Below are positions 26,620-35,731 of a stretch of DNA of 64,000 nt, in pieces. The notes beneath the pieces are model-generated. The model saw nothing but the letters and a program-made list of their open reading frames with translations, ran no database searches and was not told the DNA's origin. A program made the position numbers and the translations under genes. The stretch is from Fontibacterium temperatum (lineage in GTDB: Bacteria > Pseudomonadota > Alphaproteobacteria > Pelagibacterales > Pelagibacteraceae): NCBI GenBank assembly GCA_964203055.1, contig CAXNKS010000003.1:1-64000 (forward strand). Reading direction: 5' to 3'. The stretch's first letter is position 1. Each line of letters begins with the position of its first letter.

Positions 26620-27585
26620 TTAAATTAAGTTAGCTAAATACTTTGCATTAAAAAAAGCGCTCTCAGCATTATTTCCAGAAAACCAATCACCACAAATACC
26701 AAGCCTTAAATCACTATCCCAATAACAATTAGGTGCTGCTGTATTTAGATTGTAAGCATAAAGCCACCCGTGAATATCACTATAGTGTATTTGGTCTTTG
26801 CTAATATTTATTTTTAATTTAGTTGAAAAATTTTTTAATGTTTCATCAATTAAAGCTTGTTTATTATTTCGGTATTCCCTTATGTTTTTAATTGAATATT
26901 TTAGTGAAGATTGAATAGTCCATAATTCCAAATCTTTATTAATTAAATTTTTCTTTTTAGTATTCTCATTTGCGGCAAAACCTAAAACATCATCATTTTC
27001 AAAACTAATAGCGCTTAAATCAAGTTTTAGACTTTTATTAAAAGCAACCATTACAGTGAGATTTGGCTGCATTGAAAAATTAAACTTTGAAAAATAATTT
27101 TCACTAAATTGTTTAGTTAAATTATAGGCTTGTTGAAAAGGGGCTGTAATAATGACTGTTTTATATTGTTCTTGTGTGTCGTCTTTAAAAGTTAACAGTA
27201 AATAATCTGATTTTTTTTCAATACTTTTTAATTCTTTATTTACAAATATATTCTCATTATTTTTAAATAAATTTTTTACTAATATATTGTTGCCATTTTC
27301 ATGAATAATTCTCTCTTTATCTTCATCATTTTTAAGTTGATCATTTTCAAATATTTTAAAGTTTCCCTGCCAAACACTGTAATCGTTTAACATCTTCTTA
27401 AATTCAGAACTTGGGTTCTTAATATATTGAAGACCGTGATCAAATAAGCCGACATTTTCAACTCTTCGTGTCGAACAACGTCCTCCTGCGCCTCTAGATT
27501 TTTCGTAAATATCTAAATCTTTTTTAATAAAATAAGAAAATGATGCAGCTGAAAATCCAGCGCCAATTATTGCAATATTTTTCAT
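26620..27585 (-). CDS. FAD/NAD(P)-dependent amine-oxidase-like oxidoreductase (renalase-like)
   Basis: A 321-residue flavoprotein. The N-terminus IAIIGAGFSAASFSYFI is the dinucleotide-binding GxGxxA loop, then DIYEKSRGAGGRCSTRR, the FAD-ribose segment and GGR motif typical of renalase-like proteins. The C-terminal flavin site reads LGICGDWFSGNNAESAFFN. Substrate unknown. It ends 2 bases from the convergent phaR and follows the ABC permease gene by 19 bases. Confidence 0.8.
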   Translation of the reverse strand: MKNIAIIGAGFSAASFSYFIKKDLDIYEKSRGAGGRCSTRRVENVGLFDHGLQYIKNPSSEFKKMLNDYSVWQGNFKIFENDQLKNDEDKERIIHENGNNILVKNLFKNNENIFVNKELKSIEKKSDYLLLTFKDDTQEQYKTVIITAPFQQAYNLTKQFSENYFSKFNFSMQPNLTVMVAFNKSLKLDLSAISFENDDVLGFAANENTKKKNLINKDLELWTIQSSLKYSIKNIREYRNNKQALIDETLKNFSTKLKINISKDQIHYSDIHGWLYAYNLNTAAPNCYWDSDLRLGICGDWFSGNNAESAFFNAKYLANLI

Positions 27586-27604
27586 TAATAATTAAATCTT
27601 ACTT

Positions 27605-30121
27605 TTATTCATTTCTTACCAAAGGATAAACTTTTGGACTTAAAAATCTATAGTTGTTAAACAAAATCAATGCAATTGTAAGAATCCCAATTAATAATAA
27701 AATTATCGCAGAGTTAATAATTTCTAAGCTCCAACTTAATCTAAAAATTGATTCAATCACGAAATAAGAAACACCAATTGAAAACAATAAGGCGATAAAA
27801 ACAATTGAGAAAAATGTAATTAAAAATTCAATAACACTTGCTGTAATTAAATTATTTGTATTAATGCCTAAAATTTTAAAGATTAAATTTTGATAAATAC
27901 CAAGTCTTGCCTGAACAATAACTGCAGATGAAATAACCATTAATCCAATAATAACCGCAACGGAAGATATTACTGTCACTGCTATAAATATTTTATTAAC
28001 AATCTCTGTAATCTTTCCAAGATAACTTGAAACTTTAATAGCTGAAATATTTTTAAAATTTTGTAAAAAGGTTCCCTCTTTAAAATTAATGGCACTACTA
28101 AATTTTGCAGTTGCAATATATTCGTGTGGAATATTGACTGCAAATTTTGGATTAATGAGAATTACAAAATTTATAGACAAATCTCGATAATCAACTTTTC
28201 TAAAGTTTACAACTTTACCCTCAATATCCCTGCCATAAATTTTTAAACTCAAATTATCATTGAGTTTAATGTCTAAATCTTTTGCAACTTTAGCATCTAA
28301 AGAAATTTGCATGTCCTTAGAATTATTATCAAACCACTTACCCTCGGTAATTGGATTATCTTTTGGAGGTATATCTGACCAAGATATTCTTCTATCTCTT
28401 TCTAAAACCCAATATGAATCGTTGGTCGATTTAATGTAAGTTAAAGGATCTTTTTTATTTATCTTCGTCACTGATGCTGAAACAATTGGCATCATATCGA
28501 TTAAAGTATTGGGGTCGTTATTTTTAAGATACTTAACAAATTTATCCTTTTCGGTGTCTTGAATGCTGACAAAAAAATAATCAGGAGCTATTTCTGGTAT
28601 TGATTTTTCCACTTCTTTTTTAAAATTATAACCAACTAAAGTTAATGATAATAATAAGGTAACGCCTAATCCTAAAGATAGAACTGTAATTGGAAAAATT
28701 GTTTTAGGATTTGTTATATTTTTAACTGCAAGACGAAGAGGTAAAAAATCTATGAATTTAATTTTTCTTAAATAAAAAATAATAATTCGAGATAATACAT
28801 AAAGCGTAAAGCAAATAAGAAAAAATATAAAAAAATATCCTACGGTATACAACGGCTTTTGACTGTCTAAGGCAAATAAAAGAATAAGCCCAACTATTGA
28901 TAAAATAATTAAAGAGATATTTTTTTTATTAAAATAAAAATCACAAGCTTGAAATACATTTCTAAATAAGCTGCTAGGTTTGATTTGCTGGATTGCAGAA
29001 ATTGTTGGCAGACAAAATATAACAACAACTAAAAATCCACTTAAAAATACTTTGAGAAAATTCTTTAAAACAAACTCACTATGAACAGCTATTCCTAAAG
29101 TTTTTGATAAAAAAATATTAACAACTGGAACGCTTAAAACTGCTGATAAATATGCGAGAATTGAGATTAAAAAAAGTACGGTAAAAATTTCAAAATAGAA
29201 TATTTTTTTAATAGTGCCTGAGGTAAAGCCAAGCGACTTCATAATGGCAATGCTAATATTTTTTTGATTAATAAAAGAAATAAGTGTGTTTGAAATACCA
29301 ATTCCTGCAATCAACATTGCGCTAATAGAAACTAAAGAAAGAAACTGAGAAAAATTATCAATTAATTTTTTTAAATTATTTGATGAATTTTCAGGAAAAC
29401 GAACACTATATGAGGGGTATTTTTTAGTAAGATTTGTTACCTGATCTTTAATATTTAAAGATTCATCATATACTTTCAGCCTGTACTCGTAATTAATAAA
29501 GCTGCCTAAAGTATTTATATTTAATTTTAGAAATGAATTAGTGCTAACAACTGCAAAGTCACCAAACAGTAAAGCTCTACCAAGGTCTGGCACAGTCTCA
29601 ACATAGCCCACAACTTTAAATGGTGACTGCTTTATGTAAACAGTATCGTTAATTTTTAAATTTAATGTCTCGAAGATTTTTTTATTAACTACAATACTAT
29701 TAGTAGTTTTTTGTAATAAATTTAGGGCGTCTTTAGGAAAAGATTCTACATTACCGTATAGGGGATATTTATCATCTACCGCTTTTAATCTAATAAAAAA
29801 AGTTTTTGCATTCTGCTTTTTAGAATCTGCAAGCATTGTACTAAACTCAACTGTTGAAGAAACGTCGCCAAGTTTTTTTAGCTGATTTAAATATTCATCA
29901 TTTACTTTTTCATTTCGAGTATTAATTTCAAGATCACCTCCTAATAATATTTTAGCATTAGAGTTGAGTTCTTTTTTTAAGGAGTATTCGAGACTAATGA
30001 TGATGCTTAAAACAAATAAACTTATAAATAGTGTAAAAATAATAGTCGAAATTTTCTTATAACTTCTTGTTAGATCTCTAATTGAATATTTAAAATCTTG
30101 AAAATTAAATAATTTTTCCAT
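27605..30121 (-). CDS. FtsX-family ABC transporter permease (YbbP-like)
   Basis: An 838-residue integral membrane protein with an N-terminal span, a periplasmic domain, three spans (around SMLIAGIGISNTLISFI), two spans near the middle, a second periplasmic domain and three C-terminal spans: the duplicated FtsX/MacB-type layout of COG3127 permeases (usual about 800). Start chosen at ATG 30121 (MEKLFNFQDFKYS), overlapping the end of the ATPase gene by 17 bases; an in-frame Met at 30157 would overlap further. With the ATPase it forms an exporter like E. coli YbbAP, next to a TesA-like esterase as in E. coli. Confidence 0.87.
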   Translation of the reverse strand: MEKLFNFQDFKYSIRDLTRSYKKISTIIFTLFISLFVLSIIISLEYSLKKELNSNAKILLGGDLEINTRNEKVNDEYLNQLKKLGDVSSTVEFSTMLADSKKQNAKTFFIRLKAVDDKYPLYGNVESFPKDALNLLQKTTNSIVVNKKIFETLNLKINDTVYIKQSPFKVVGYVETVPDLGRALLFGDFAVVSTNSFLKLNINTLGSFINYEYRLKVYDESLNIKDQVTNLTKKYPSYSVRFPENSSNNLKKLIDNFSQFLSLVSISAMLIAGIGISNTLISFINQKNISIAIMKSLGFTSGTIKKIFYFEIFTVLFLISILAYLSAVLSVPVVNIFLSKTLGIAVHSEFVLKNFLKVFLSGFLVVVIFCLPTISAIQQIKPSSLFRNVFQACDFYFNKKNISLIILSIVGLILLFALDSQKPLYTVGYFFIFFLICFTLYVLSRIIIFYLRKIKFIDFLPLRLAVKNITNPKTIFPITVLSLGLGVTLLLSLTLVGYNFKKEVEKSIPEIAPDYFFVSIQDTEKDKFVKYLKNNDPNTLIDMMPIVSASVTKINKKDPLTYIKSTNDSYWVLERDRRISWSDIPPKDNPITEGKWFDNNSKDMQISLDAKVAKDLDIKLNDNLSLKIYGRDIEGKVVNFRKVDYRDLSINFVILINPKFAVNIPHEYIATAKFSSAINFKEGTFLQNFKNISAIKVSSYLGKITEIVNKIFIAVTVISSVAVIIGLMVISSAVIVQARLGIYQNLIFKILGINTNNLITASVIEFLITFFSIVFIALLFSIGVSYFVIESIFRLSWSLEIINSAIILLLIGILTIALILFNNYRFLSPKVYPLVRNE

Positions 30122-30770
30122 CTTTAATTTCAATAATTCTATCGCACTCTTTTGCAAGCATTTGATCGTGCGTCACAAGAACAAGACTTGAGCCGTTTTG
30201 TTTACAATACTTAAATAGTAAACTCATAATTAATTTTGAATTTTCGCTATCTAAATTTCCACTCGGCTCATCTGCCAAAATAAGTTTTGGATTTAAAACA
30301 ATCGATCTTGCAATAGCAACTCGTTGTTGCTCCCCTCCTGATAATTGACTTGGAAAATGATTGATACGATCTTTTAATCCAAGCTGCTCTAATAATTCCA
30401 TTGATTTCTTTTTTGCATCTGGAACCTTGTTAATTTCTAATACTAAAGAAACATTCTCTAATGCTGTGTAATTTGGAATTAAATAAAAAGACTGGAACAC
30501 GATCCCAATTTTTCTCTTTCTAATATCTGCTAAACGATCTTCGGAATATTGACTTATATCTTCGCCTTCAAATATGATTTTGCCAGAATTTGGACACTCA
30601 AGACCCGCAATTAACATAATTAAACTTGTCTTTCCGGAACCACTTTTTCCGACAATAGCCACGGACTCGTTACTATTTATCTTTAAACTAACGCCTCGAA
30701 TAACTTCAACTGCGGTACTTTCCGTTTTGTAATTTAAATGAATATCTTGTAACTCTAATAAATCTGACAT
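30105..30770 (-). CDS. ABC transporter ATP-binding protein (YbbA/LolD-like)
   Basis: A 221-residue ATPase: Walker A GKSGSGKTS, Q-loop FQSFYLIP, signature LSGGEQQRVAIARS, Walker B LILADEPSGNLD, and H-loop VLVTHD. Pairs with the downstream overlapping permease. Its ATG (30768-30770) overlaps the ATG of the divergent esterase gene by two bases (CATG at 30768-30771), so no intergenic promoter space exists between them. Confidence 0.92.
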   Translation of the reverse strand: MSDLLELQDIHLNYKTESTAVEVIRGVSLKINSNESVAIVGKSGSGKTSLIMLIAGLECPNSGKIIFEGEDISQYSEDRLADIRKRKIGIVFQSFYLIPNYTALENVSLVLEINKVPDAKKKSMELLEQLGLKDRINHFPSQLSGGEQQRVAIARSIVLNPKLILADEPSGNLDSENSKLIMSLLFKYCKQNGSSLVLVTHDQMLAKECDRIIEIKDGKII

Positions 30771-31383
30771 GAAAAAGTTTGTATCAATAATTTTTTTTCT
30801 TTTCTTCTTAATATTTAAATCTGAAGCTTTTGCAAGAATGCAAATTGTTCTATTTGGCGATAGTTTAATGGCAGGTTATGGCCTTACTAAACCATATCAT
30901 TTGTCTGAAGTTTTAAAATTGGAACTAAAGAATCTTAAAGTTGAAAGTGAAGTTATTAATGCAAGTGTGAGTGGAGACACAACACGAGGCGGCCTCAATC
31001 GTATTCAATGGACTCTACAAGATAAAGCAGACCTTATTGTATTGGGTTTAGGAGCTAATGACATGTTGAGAGGAATTGAACCAAAAGAAATTAAAGAAAA
31101 TTTAAATCAAATAATAAAAAGTATAAAAAATAAGAATATACCCATTGTTCTTGCTGGATTTGTTGCACCAGAAAGTTATGCAAAAAATTATAAGGAATCT
31201 TTTGACGATATATATAGAGCTCTTTCGAAAGAACATAATTTAACGCTTATGCCTTTTTTATTAGAAGGCGTTGTTCTAAATCCAAAATTAAATATTGATG
31301 ATGGAAAACATCCAAATCCTGAAGGTGTAAAAATAATAGCTAAGAATCTTGCGCCTTATATTTTAAAGGAAATTAAAAAATAA
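30769..31383 (+). CDS. tesA: Arylesterase / thioesterase I-like GDSL hydrolase
   Basis: A 204-residue periplasmic SGNH hydrolase with a signal peptide (MKKFVSIIFFLFFLIFKSEAFA). Block I is LFGDSLMAGYGL with Ser32, block III GLGANDMLRG, and block V DDGKHPNPEG with the catalytic Asp-His. Cleaves acyl esters or thioesters. Directly divergent from the ybbA-type ATPase gene, matching the conserved tesA/ybbAP arrangement. Confidence 0.9.
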   Translation: MKKFVSIIFFLFFLIFKSEAFARMQIVLFGDSLMAGYGLTKPYHLSEVLKLELKNLKVESEVINASVSGDTTRGGLNRIQWTLQDKADLIVLGLGANDMLRGIEPKEIKENLNQIIKSIKNKNIPIVLAGFVAPESYAKNYKESFDDIYRALSKEHNLTLMPFLLEGVVLNPKLNIDDGKHPNPEGVKIIAKNLAPYILKEIKK

Positions 31384-31384
31384 C

Positions 31385-32821
31385 CTAAGTTCCACAAAAA
31401 GTTTTATATTTTTTTTCATTATCTGGAGCTGGCTGCTGATACAACGTCAGGTCTCCACGTTCCGTATAAGGATCTTTAAGAGCGTTTAGGAGATTGTTTA
31501 AAGATACTAAATTGCCGTTATGTGCTTCTTTTAAAGATTGTTCCACTTTATGGTTTCTTGGTATCACCACAGGATTATTTTTTCTCATTAAAGTTAGCAC
31601 TTCTTGTTTATCTCTATTTTGCTTATCAATTCTAATTGTCCATTTACTATAAAAGTCTTTTAGATTTTCGTTTGTAATATTTTCATTCATCAATTCTCTA
31701 AAAGTATTTGTGTAATCTAATTTATTTTTCTCCATGATATCTAATAACTCTTTAATTAAGACTGCGTCTTCAGGCTCATCGGTGATAAGGCCTAATTTTT
31801 TCTTCATCATTTCATGAAATTTTTTTTCATATTTCTCGTTAAAGCTTTCAATAATTTCCTCTCCTACTTCAATTGCTTTATTTTGATCTTCATCAAGAAG
31901 CGGCAGAATAGCATCTGCAAGTCGCGCTAAATTCCATTGCGCAATTATGGGTTGGTTACTAAATGCATATCGACCGTGTTGATCGATGGAACTGAAAACA
32001 GTTTTAGAGTCATAATGATCCATAAATGCGCACGGTCCAAAATCAATACTTTCACCAGAAATCGCCATATTATCGGTATTCATTACACCATGAATAAAAC
32101 CAACTCGCATCCAATCAGTAATTAAATTTATTTGTCTTTCCATAACTAATCTTAAAAACTCTGGTGCTTGTTTATCTAAATCTTTTATTTCAGGGTAATG
32201 ACGCTCCACTGAATACTGTAAAAGTTTTTTAAGAGTTGCTAGATCTTTCTTGATTGCAACATATTCAAAAGTGCCAACACGAATATGACTTTCTGCAACT
32301 CTTGTTAAAATAGCGCCAGGCAGCACCGTTTCTCGCATCACATTTTCTCCCGTCGTTGCAACGGCAAGACTTCGCGTCGTTCTAATATTTAAATGATACA
32401 TAGCCTCACTAATAATATATTCACGCAACATTGGGCCGAGCGCAGCTTTACCATCGCCTCCTCTTGAATAAGGAGTTCTTCCTGAACCTTTAAATTGAAT
32501 ATCGTATCTTTGTTTTGTTGGCGTTATGTGTTCACCTAAAACAATAGCTCGACCATCTCCTAATATAACTAAATTACCAAACTGATGCCCTGCGTAAGCT
32601 TGAGCAATAGGAATTGTTCCTTCTGGCAAAATATTTCCTGTAAATAATTCTGCAAGCTGTTGAGGATTAATAGATGAAAAATTAAGCCCTAGTTGTTTTG
32701 CAAGTTCATGATTTAAAATTACAAGCTTTGGGTCTTTAACTTTAGTTGGCAAAACCTTTGCCATCATCATCTCAGTTAAAGTAAAATAACTATTATTAAA
32801 ATTAAATCCTACAGATTTCAT
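31385..32821 (-). CDS. selO: SelO/YdiU protein adenylyltransferase
   Basis: Pseudokinase that transfers AMP from ATP to proteins. Motifs: GRAIVLGE and QFKGSGRTPYSRGGDGKAALGPMLREY (glycine-rich/SGR), the catalytic loop IHGVMNTDNMAISGESIDFGPC and the C-terminal FCGT cysteine, which replaces selenocysteine found in some orthologs. The start is taken at ATG 32821 (MKSVGFNFNN), one base over the DnaQ-like stop (TAATG). An upstream Met at 32878 would overlap the exonuclease gene by 58 bases. About 478 residues, normal. Confidence 0.9.
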   Translation of the reverse strand: MKSVGFNFNNSYFTLTEMMMAKVLPTKVKDPKLVILNHELAKQLGLNFSSINPQQLAELFTGNILPEGTIPIAQAYAGHQFGNLVILGDGRAIVLGEHITPTKQRYDIQFKGSGRTPYSRGGDGKAALGPMLREYIISEAMYHLNIRTTRSLAVATTGENVMRETVLPGAILTRVAESHIRVGTFEYVAIKKDLATLKKLLQYSVERHYPEIKDLDKQAPEFLRLVMERQINLITDWMRVGFIHGVMNTDNMAISGESIDFGPCAFMDHYDSKTVFSSIDQHGRYAFSNQPIIAQWNLARLADAILPLLDEDQNKAIEVGEEIIESFNEKYEKKFHEMMKKKLGLITDEPEDAVLIKELLDIMEKNKLDYTNTFRELMNENITNENLKDFYSKWTIRIDKQNRDKQEVLTLMRKNNPVVIPRNHKVEQSLKEAHNGNLVSLNNLLNALKDPYTERGDLTLYQQPAPDNEKKYKTFCGT

Positions 32822-33510
32822 TAATGAATTTTGTTGAAGTCTTTCATTAAAATTTGAATCTGTTTTCCTTGTTGGCACAGATTCAAAATGCCACCAATAG
32901 TATTTATATTTTTTTTACTCGCCTCTTCTAATAAGTGCAAAAATAATCTTGCAGTAATAACAGAGTCTCCAATAGCTGAATGTCGAGTTTGGTCTTCAGT
33001 TTGAATTTTTAAAGTCTTACATAAAAATGATAATTCATAACTTTTAAAGTGCGGATATATTCCTGCTGCAAGATAAATAGTATCAATTGTTACAATATTT
33101 TTAACTCTATGAGCAATCGTAGTATAAGGCCCACTTTTGATAATAAATTTAATATCAAACTCAAGATTGTGTCCAACGAGTACAGCGTTTTCTAAAAAAT
33201 TATAAATTTTATCATCTAATTCTTTCAACACTGGTTTGTTTTGTACTTGCTCTTGCGTGATGTGATGAATTTCAATTGAACGCTCAGATATTTGACGCTC
33301 TGGATTAACTAACTCATCTAAAATTTCATTTGTAATTTTAAGATTTTTTATTTTAGTTGCTGCGATAGATACAATTCGATGTCCTTCATTGACATTTAAA
33401 CCTGTAGTTTCGGTATCAAGAATAACAAATGTTGATTCTTGAGTTGTTGCTGCTTTATATCGATTAATATTAACAAAATAGGCTTTGATATTATTAAAAA
33501 TATTCTTCAC
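32821..33510 (-). CDS. DnaQ-like 3'-5' exonuclease
   Basis: A 229-residue DEDDh exonuclease: ExoI FVILDTETTGLN with Asp32/Glu34, ExoII VGHNLEFDIKFI, ExoIII HSAIGDSVITARLF. Likely degrades or proofreads single-stranded DNA ends, but it is not fused to a polymerase. The start at 33510 overlaps the end of the CBS-nucleotidyltransferase gene by 17 bases, and the end overlaps selO by one, so three genes are co-transcribed. Pairing with a CBS-DUF294 gene is a common proteobacterial operon. Confidence 0.87.
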   Translation of the reverse strand: MKNIFNNIKAYFVNINRYKAATTQESTFVILDTETTGLNVNEGHRIVSIAATKIKNLKITNEILDELVNPERQISERSIEIHHITQEQVQNKPVLKELDDKIYNFLENAVLVGHNLEFDIKFIIKSGPYTTIAHRVKNIVTIDTIYLAAGIYPHFKSYELSFLCKTLKIQTEDQTRHSAIGDSVITARLFLHLLEEASKKNINTIGGILNLCQQGKQIQILMKDFNKIH

Positions 33511-34960
33511 TAATATCTCCTCTCGCTCTTATCTTGAGTTCGTTAATTTTCTTTAAATACATCTTAAGCAGATCCTTTTCTCGCTCTAAAAGTTTCTTTG
33601 GATCAATAAAACTTTTAACTGGCTTTCCTTCTTGAACCGATGCCACCTGATCTTTAAGCAAAATATAGGTTAAAAATCTATGTGCATTTTGGAAAAAATC
33701 AGCCTCGTCATTTGTAAATACATTCTTCTTAGTTAGTTCCTCAATTCTTGCAGCCGTTGTGTTTTTATTAATACGATGTTTTATTGAATAAATTCTAACC
33801 GATTCAACAAGCGGAAGTGTTCCAGCTCCCTTTAAGTTTAATAATCCCTTATTTTCTTTATCGTTCTTTTCAAGTTTAAAGCCGCCAAAAAATGTAAGTC
33901 CTGCACGTCTGCCTTCTTCATTTTTAAATAAAAATTTTAAAATTTTATTATTAACTAATTTATCAAAAATAAAATTTCTAAGATCGTCTGCAAGTTCGGG
34001 CTTACCATAGACTGATCTAAAATCATAAAGCATGTCGACATAAATTAAATTTTGTTCATTAAAATTAGTAATCCAATCTTGCACCTGCTCTTTCCATTCG
34101 GGTAAGCTTTTTCTCCACATAGGGTTTGTTGCCATTAAATTTCCCTTACAAAATGTAATCCCTGCGGTATCTAGAGATTTTGTAAATTCTTTTGCCAGTT
34201 CCTCAAAATATAAGTCTACTTTTTTTGGATCTTCTGTTTTGCTAGCTTCATAAATAATTCCATTATCTTGATCTGGCTGCAGAAAACTTTCCATTCGTCC
34301 TCCCGACCCCATTACTAAAACACTAAAATTTGGAATTTGTTTAATGATATTCTTTTGATTTATTTTTTTTTCTGCAATTCTAATGGAGCGTCTATAGATA
34401 ACATTATTTAAAAAGCTTAATAAATAACTAATGTCATTAGATGAAGTTTTTTCATCTAATAATCTTGCAGCAAGATGAACTTGTTGTTTTTTAATTTGAA
34501 TTAAACCTCGTTCATCATATTCATCAAAGGTCATTTTATCGATCTCTTGGGTAACCGCCCCAAGTTCAGCAGCCAATGCTTTGTCTGCATAAATAACTCC
34601 AACCACTTCTGAGTTCATATTGATTACCGGTAAATGGCGAAGATTATTTTTTCTCATTTTACCAACGGCATGGAACAGAAGATCGTCCTCGTAAACGAAT
34701 ATCACTGGCGATGTCATGAAATCTGAAACTTTTTTGCTTGAATCTGAAATGAAAGTTACTTTTCGGACAATGTCTTGCTCGGTAATAATACCAACAAGTT
34801 TATTGTCTTTTTTAATTAAAATAGTTGATTTTTTTTGTTGCTGTAAATCTTTAATAGTTTCTGAAATCGAAGCATTAACGTCCACGTAAATATAATCTGC
34901 TGACATATAGTCAGAGATTTTTTTGATAAATAGTTCAACGCTATTAGACCGAGTTGGCAT
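33494..34960 (-). CDS. CBS-domain / DUF294 nucleotidyltransferase-like protein
   Basis: A 488-residue cytoplasmic protein. Residues about 10-130 are a CBS pair (KSTILIKKDNKLVGIITEQDIV; NNLRHLPVINMNSEVVGVIYADKAL), then a nucleotidyltransferase-like DUF294 domain with VLVMGSGGRMESFLQPDQDNGI (GSxxRxE...DxDN metal site) and a DUF294_C domain with GGFKLEKNDKENKGLLNLKGAGTLPLVESVRIYS. Such proteins are thought to act as regulatory nucleotidyltransferases; the target is unknown. Followed by the dnaQ-like gene with overlap. Confidence 0.87.
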   Translation of the reverse strand: MPTRSNSVELFIKKISDYMSADYIYVDVNASISETIKDLQQQKKSTILIKKDNKLVGIITEQDIVRKVTFISDSSKKVSDFMTSPVIFVYEDDLLFHAVGKMRKNNLRHLPVINMNSEVVGVIYADKALAAELGAVTQEIDKMTFDEYDERGLIQIKKQQVHLAARLLDEKTSSNDISYLLSFLNNVIYRRSIRIAEKKINQKNIIKQIPNFSVLVMGSGGRMESFLQPDQDNGIIYEASKTEDPKKVDLYFEELAKEFTKSLDTAGITFCKGNLMATNPMWRKSLPEWKEQVQDWITNFNEQNLIYVDMLYDFRSVYGKPELADDLRNFIFDKLVNNKILKFLFKNEEGRRAGLTFFGGFKLEKNDKENKGLLNLKGAGTLPLVESVRIYSIKHRINKNTTAARIEELTKKNVFTNDEADFFQNAHRFLTYILLKDQVASVQEGKPVKSFIDPKKLLEREKDLLKMYLKKINELKIRARGDISEEYF

Positions 34961-35029
34961 AGGCAGTTGAACGTCAGTATATCGGATTTTAAATATTTAA
35001 GAAGAAGCCTGACTAAAAAGCGTTCTTTT

Positions 35030-35050
35030 AAGGCTTAAAAATTAAGCCTT
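35030..35050. terminator. Strong hairpin AAGGCTTAA / TTAAGCCTT
   Basis: Nine-bp perfect stem with a 3-base loop, followed on the plus strand by ATTTTTATTT. It sits between the minus-strand genes 35097-35276 and 33494-34960. AAGCCT at 35005-35010 can also pair with its left arm, giving an alternative structure. Most simply it is a terminator after the small minus-strand gene; on that strand the U-run is a short distance away. Confidence 0.5.
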
Positions 35051-35096
35051 ATTTTTATTTAAGAACTCTAACTCATCATTAGAATACGGAGTCATA

Positions 35097-35276
35097 TTAG
35101 TTACCAATTCCATAAGTAAGTACAAATATTGCAATCGGCAGACTTAATACTGCTGCTACAATAGCAACCACACCTATGATCGTTGTTATATCTTCTGCTG
35201 TTTGCTGAGATATAGACAAAGTTGGAAAACTTTGGTTTCCGTTAACCAGTTTTATTTTTTGTGTTTTAGTTTTCAT
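35097..35276 (-). CDS. Small protein with hydrophobic C-terminal helix
   Basis: About 59 residues from ATG 35276 (MKTKTQKIKLVNGNQSFP), or 62 if the ATG at 35285 is used. A basic polar N-terminal half is followed by a single hydrophobic helix (TTIIGVVAIVAAVLSLPIAIFVLTYG). The purine run GGAGGG lies only a base or two before ATG 35276, so the 35285 start could also be used. No family recognised; the layout resembles small membrane or leader-type peptides but nothing more specific is claimed. Confidence 0.5.
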   Translation of the reverse strand: MKTKTQKIKLVNGNQSFPTLSISQQTAEDITTIIGVVAIVAAVLSLPIAIFVLTYGIGN

Positions 35277-35285
35277 GCCCTCCAT

Positions 35286-35513
35286 ATAGAGAGCAAATGT
35301 AATAAATTGATGAACTATTTGTGTCTTAATTGTGAAAAGTGTATTAATTTTTTTTTACAAGCTGATAAATGAGTATTTTTTACTTAGGATTTAGATTTTT
35401 AATAATTACTCAAATAATTACACCTTTGTTAAATTTGGATCTGGCATAGGATTTTCAATTATCCCCCTCTATAATTAAAATTTATATTATGTATAAATAG
35501 ACTCTAATTATAG
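35286..35513. other. Gene-free 228-base stretch
   Basis: AT-rich region between divergent small genes. It holds long T runs and likely promoters for both sides. I see no open reading frame, repeat or recognisable RNA. Confidence 0.4.
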
Positions 35514-35729
35514 ATGCTTAATAAAATAAAAAAACACTTAGAAATTGCTAATAAGAGCTATTTCGAACATATGTTTTTTGCCATGAAAATTGGTCTTAAA
35601 TGTCTATGGTCATTCGTGACAGCATTTGTTCACGCCATCAATCCTGCTTGGTTTGAATACACAACAAGTAGAAGAATTAAGCGAATGAATGATTTATTTC
35701 AAAAACCAAAAAACGATATTAAAGAATAA
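35514..35729 (+). CDS. Small DUF6356-like protein
   Basis: Seventy-one residues: KKHLEIANKSYFEHMFFAMKIG, then a hydrophobic stretch FVTAFVHAINPAWFE, and the tail TTSRRIKRMNDLF. The pattern (YFEH...A..HA..P..F..T.S..I..L) resembles the uncharacterised DUF6356 family. Probably membrane-associated. Converges with the MAPEG gene 2 bases downstream. Confidence 0.5.
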   Translation: MLNKIKKHLEIANKSYFEHMFFAMKIGLKCLWSFVTAFVHAINPAWFEYTTSRRIKRMNDLFQKPKNDIKE

Positions 35730-35731
35730 AA

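Noticed and set aside
32822..32878. Upstream start of selO giving 19 extra residues
   Set aside because: It would overlap the DnaQ-like gene by 58 bases; the ATG at 32821 overlaps its stop by one base in the usual coupled form.
34991..35095. Seventeen-codon minus-strand frame (MTPYSNDELEFLNKN) overlapping the hairpin at 35030
   Set aside because: Too short, no RBS, and it overlaps a clear RNA hairpin.
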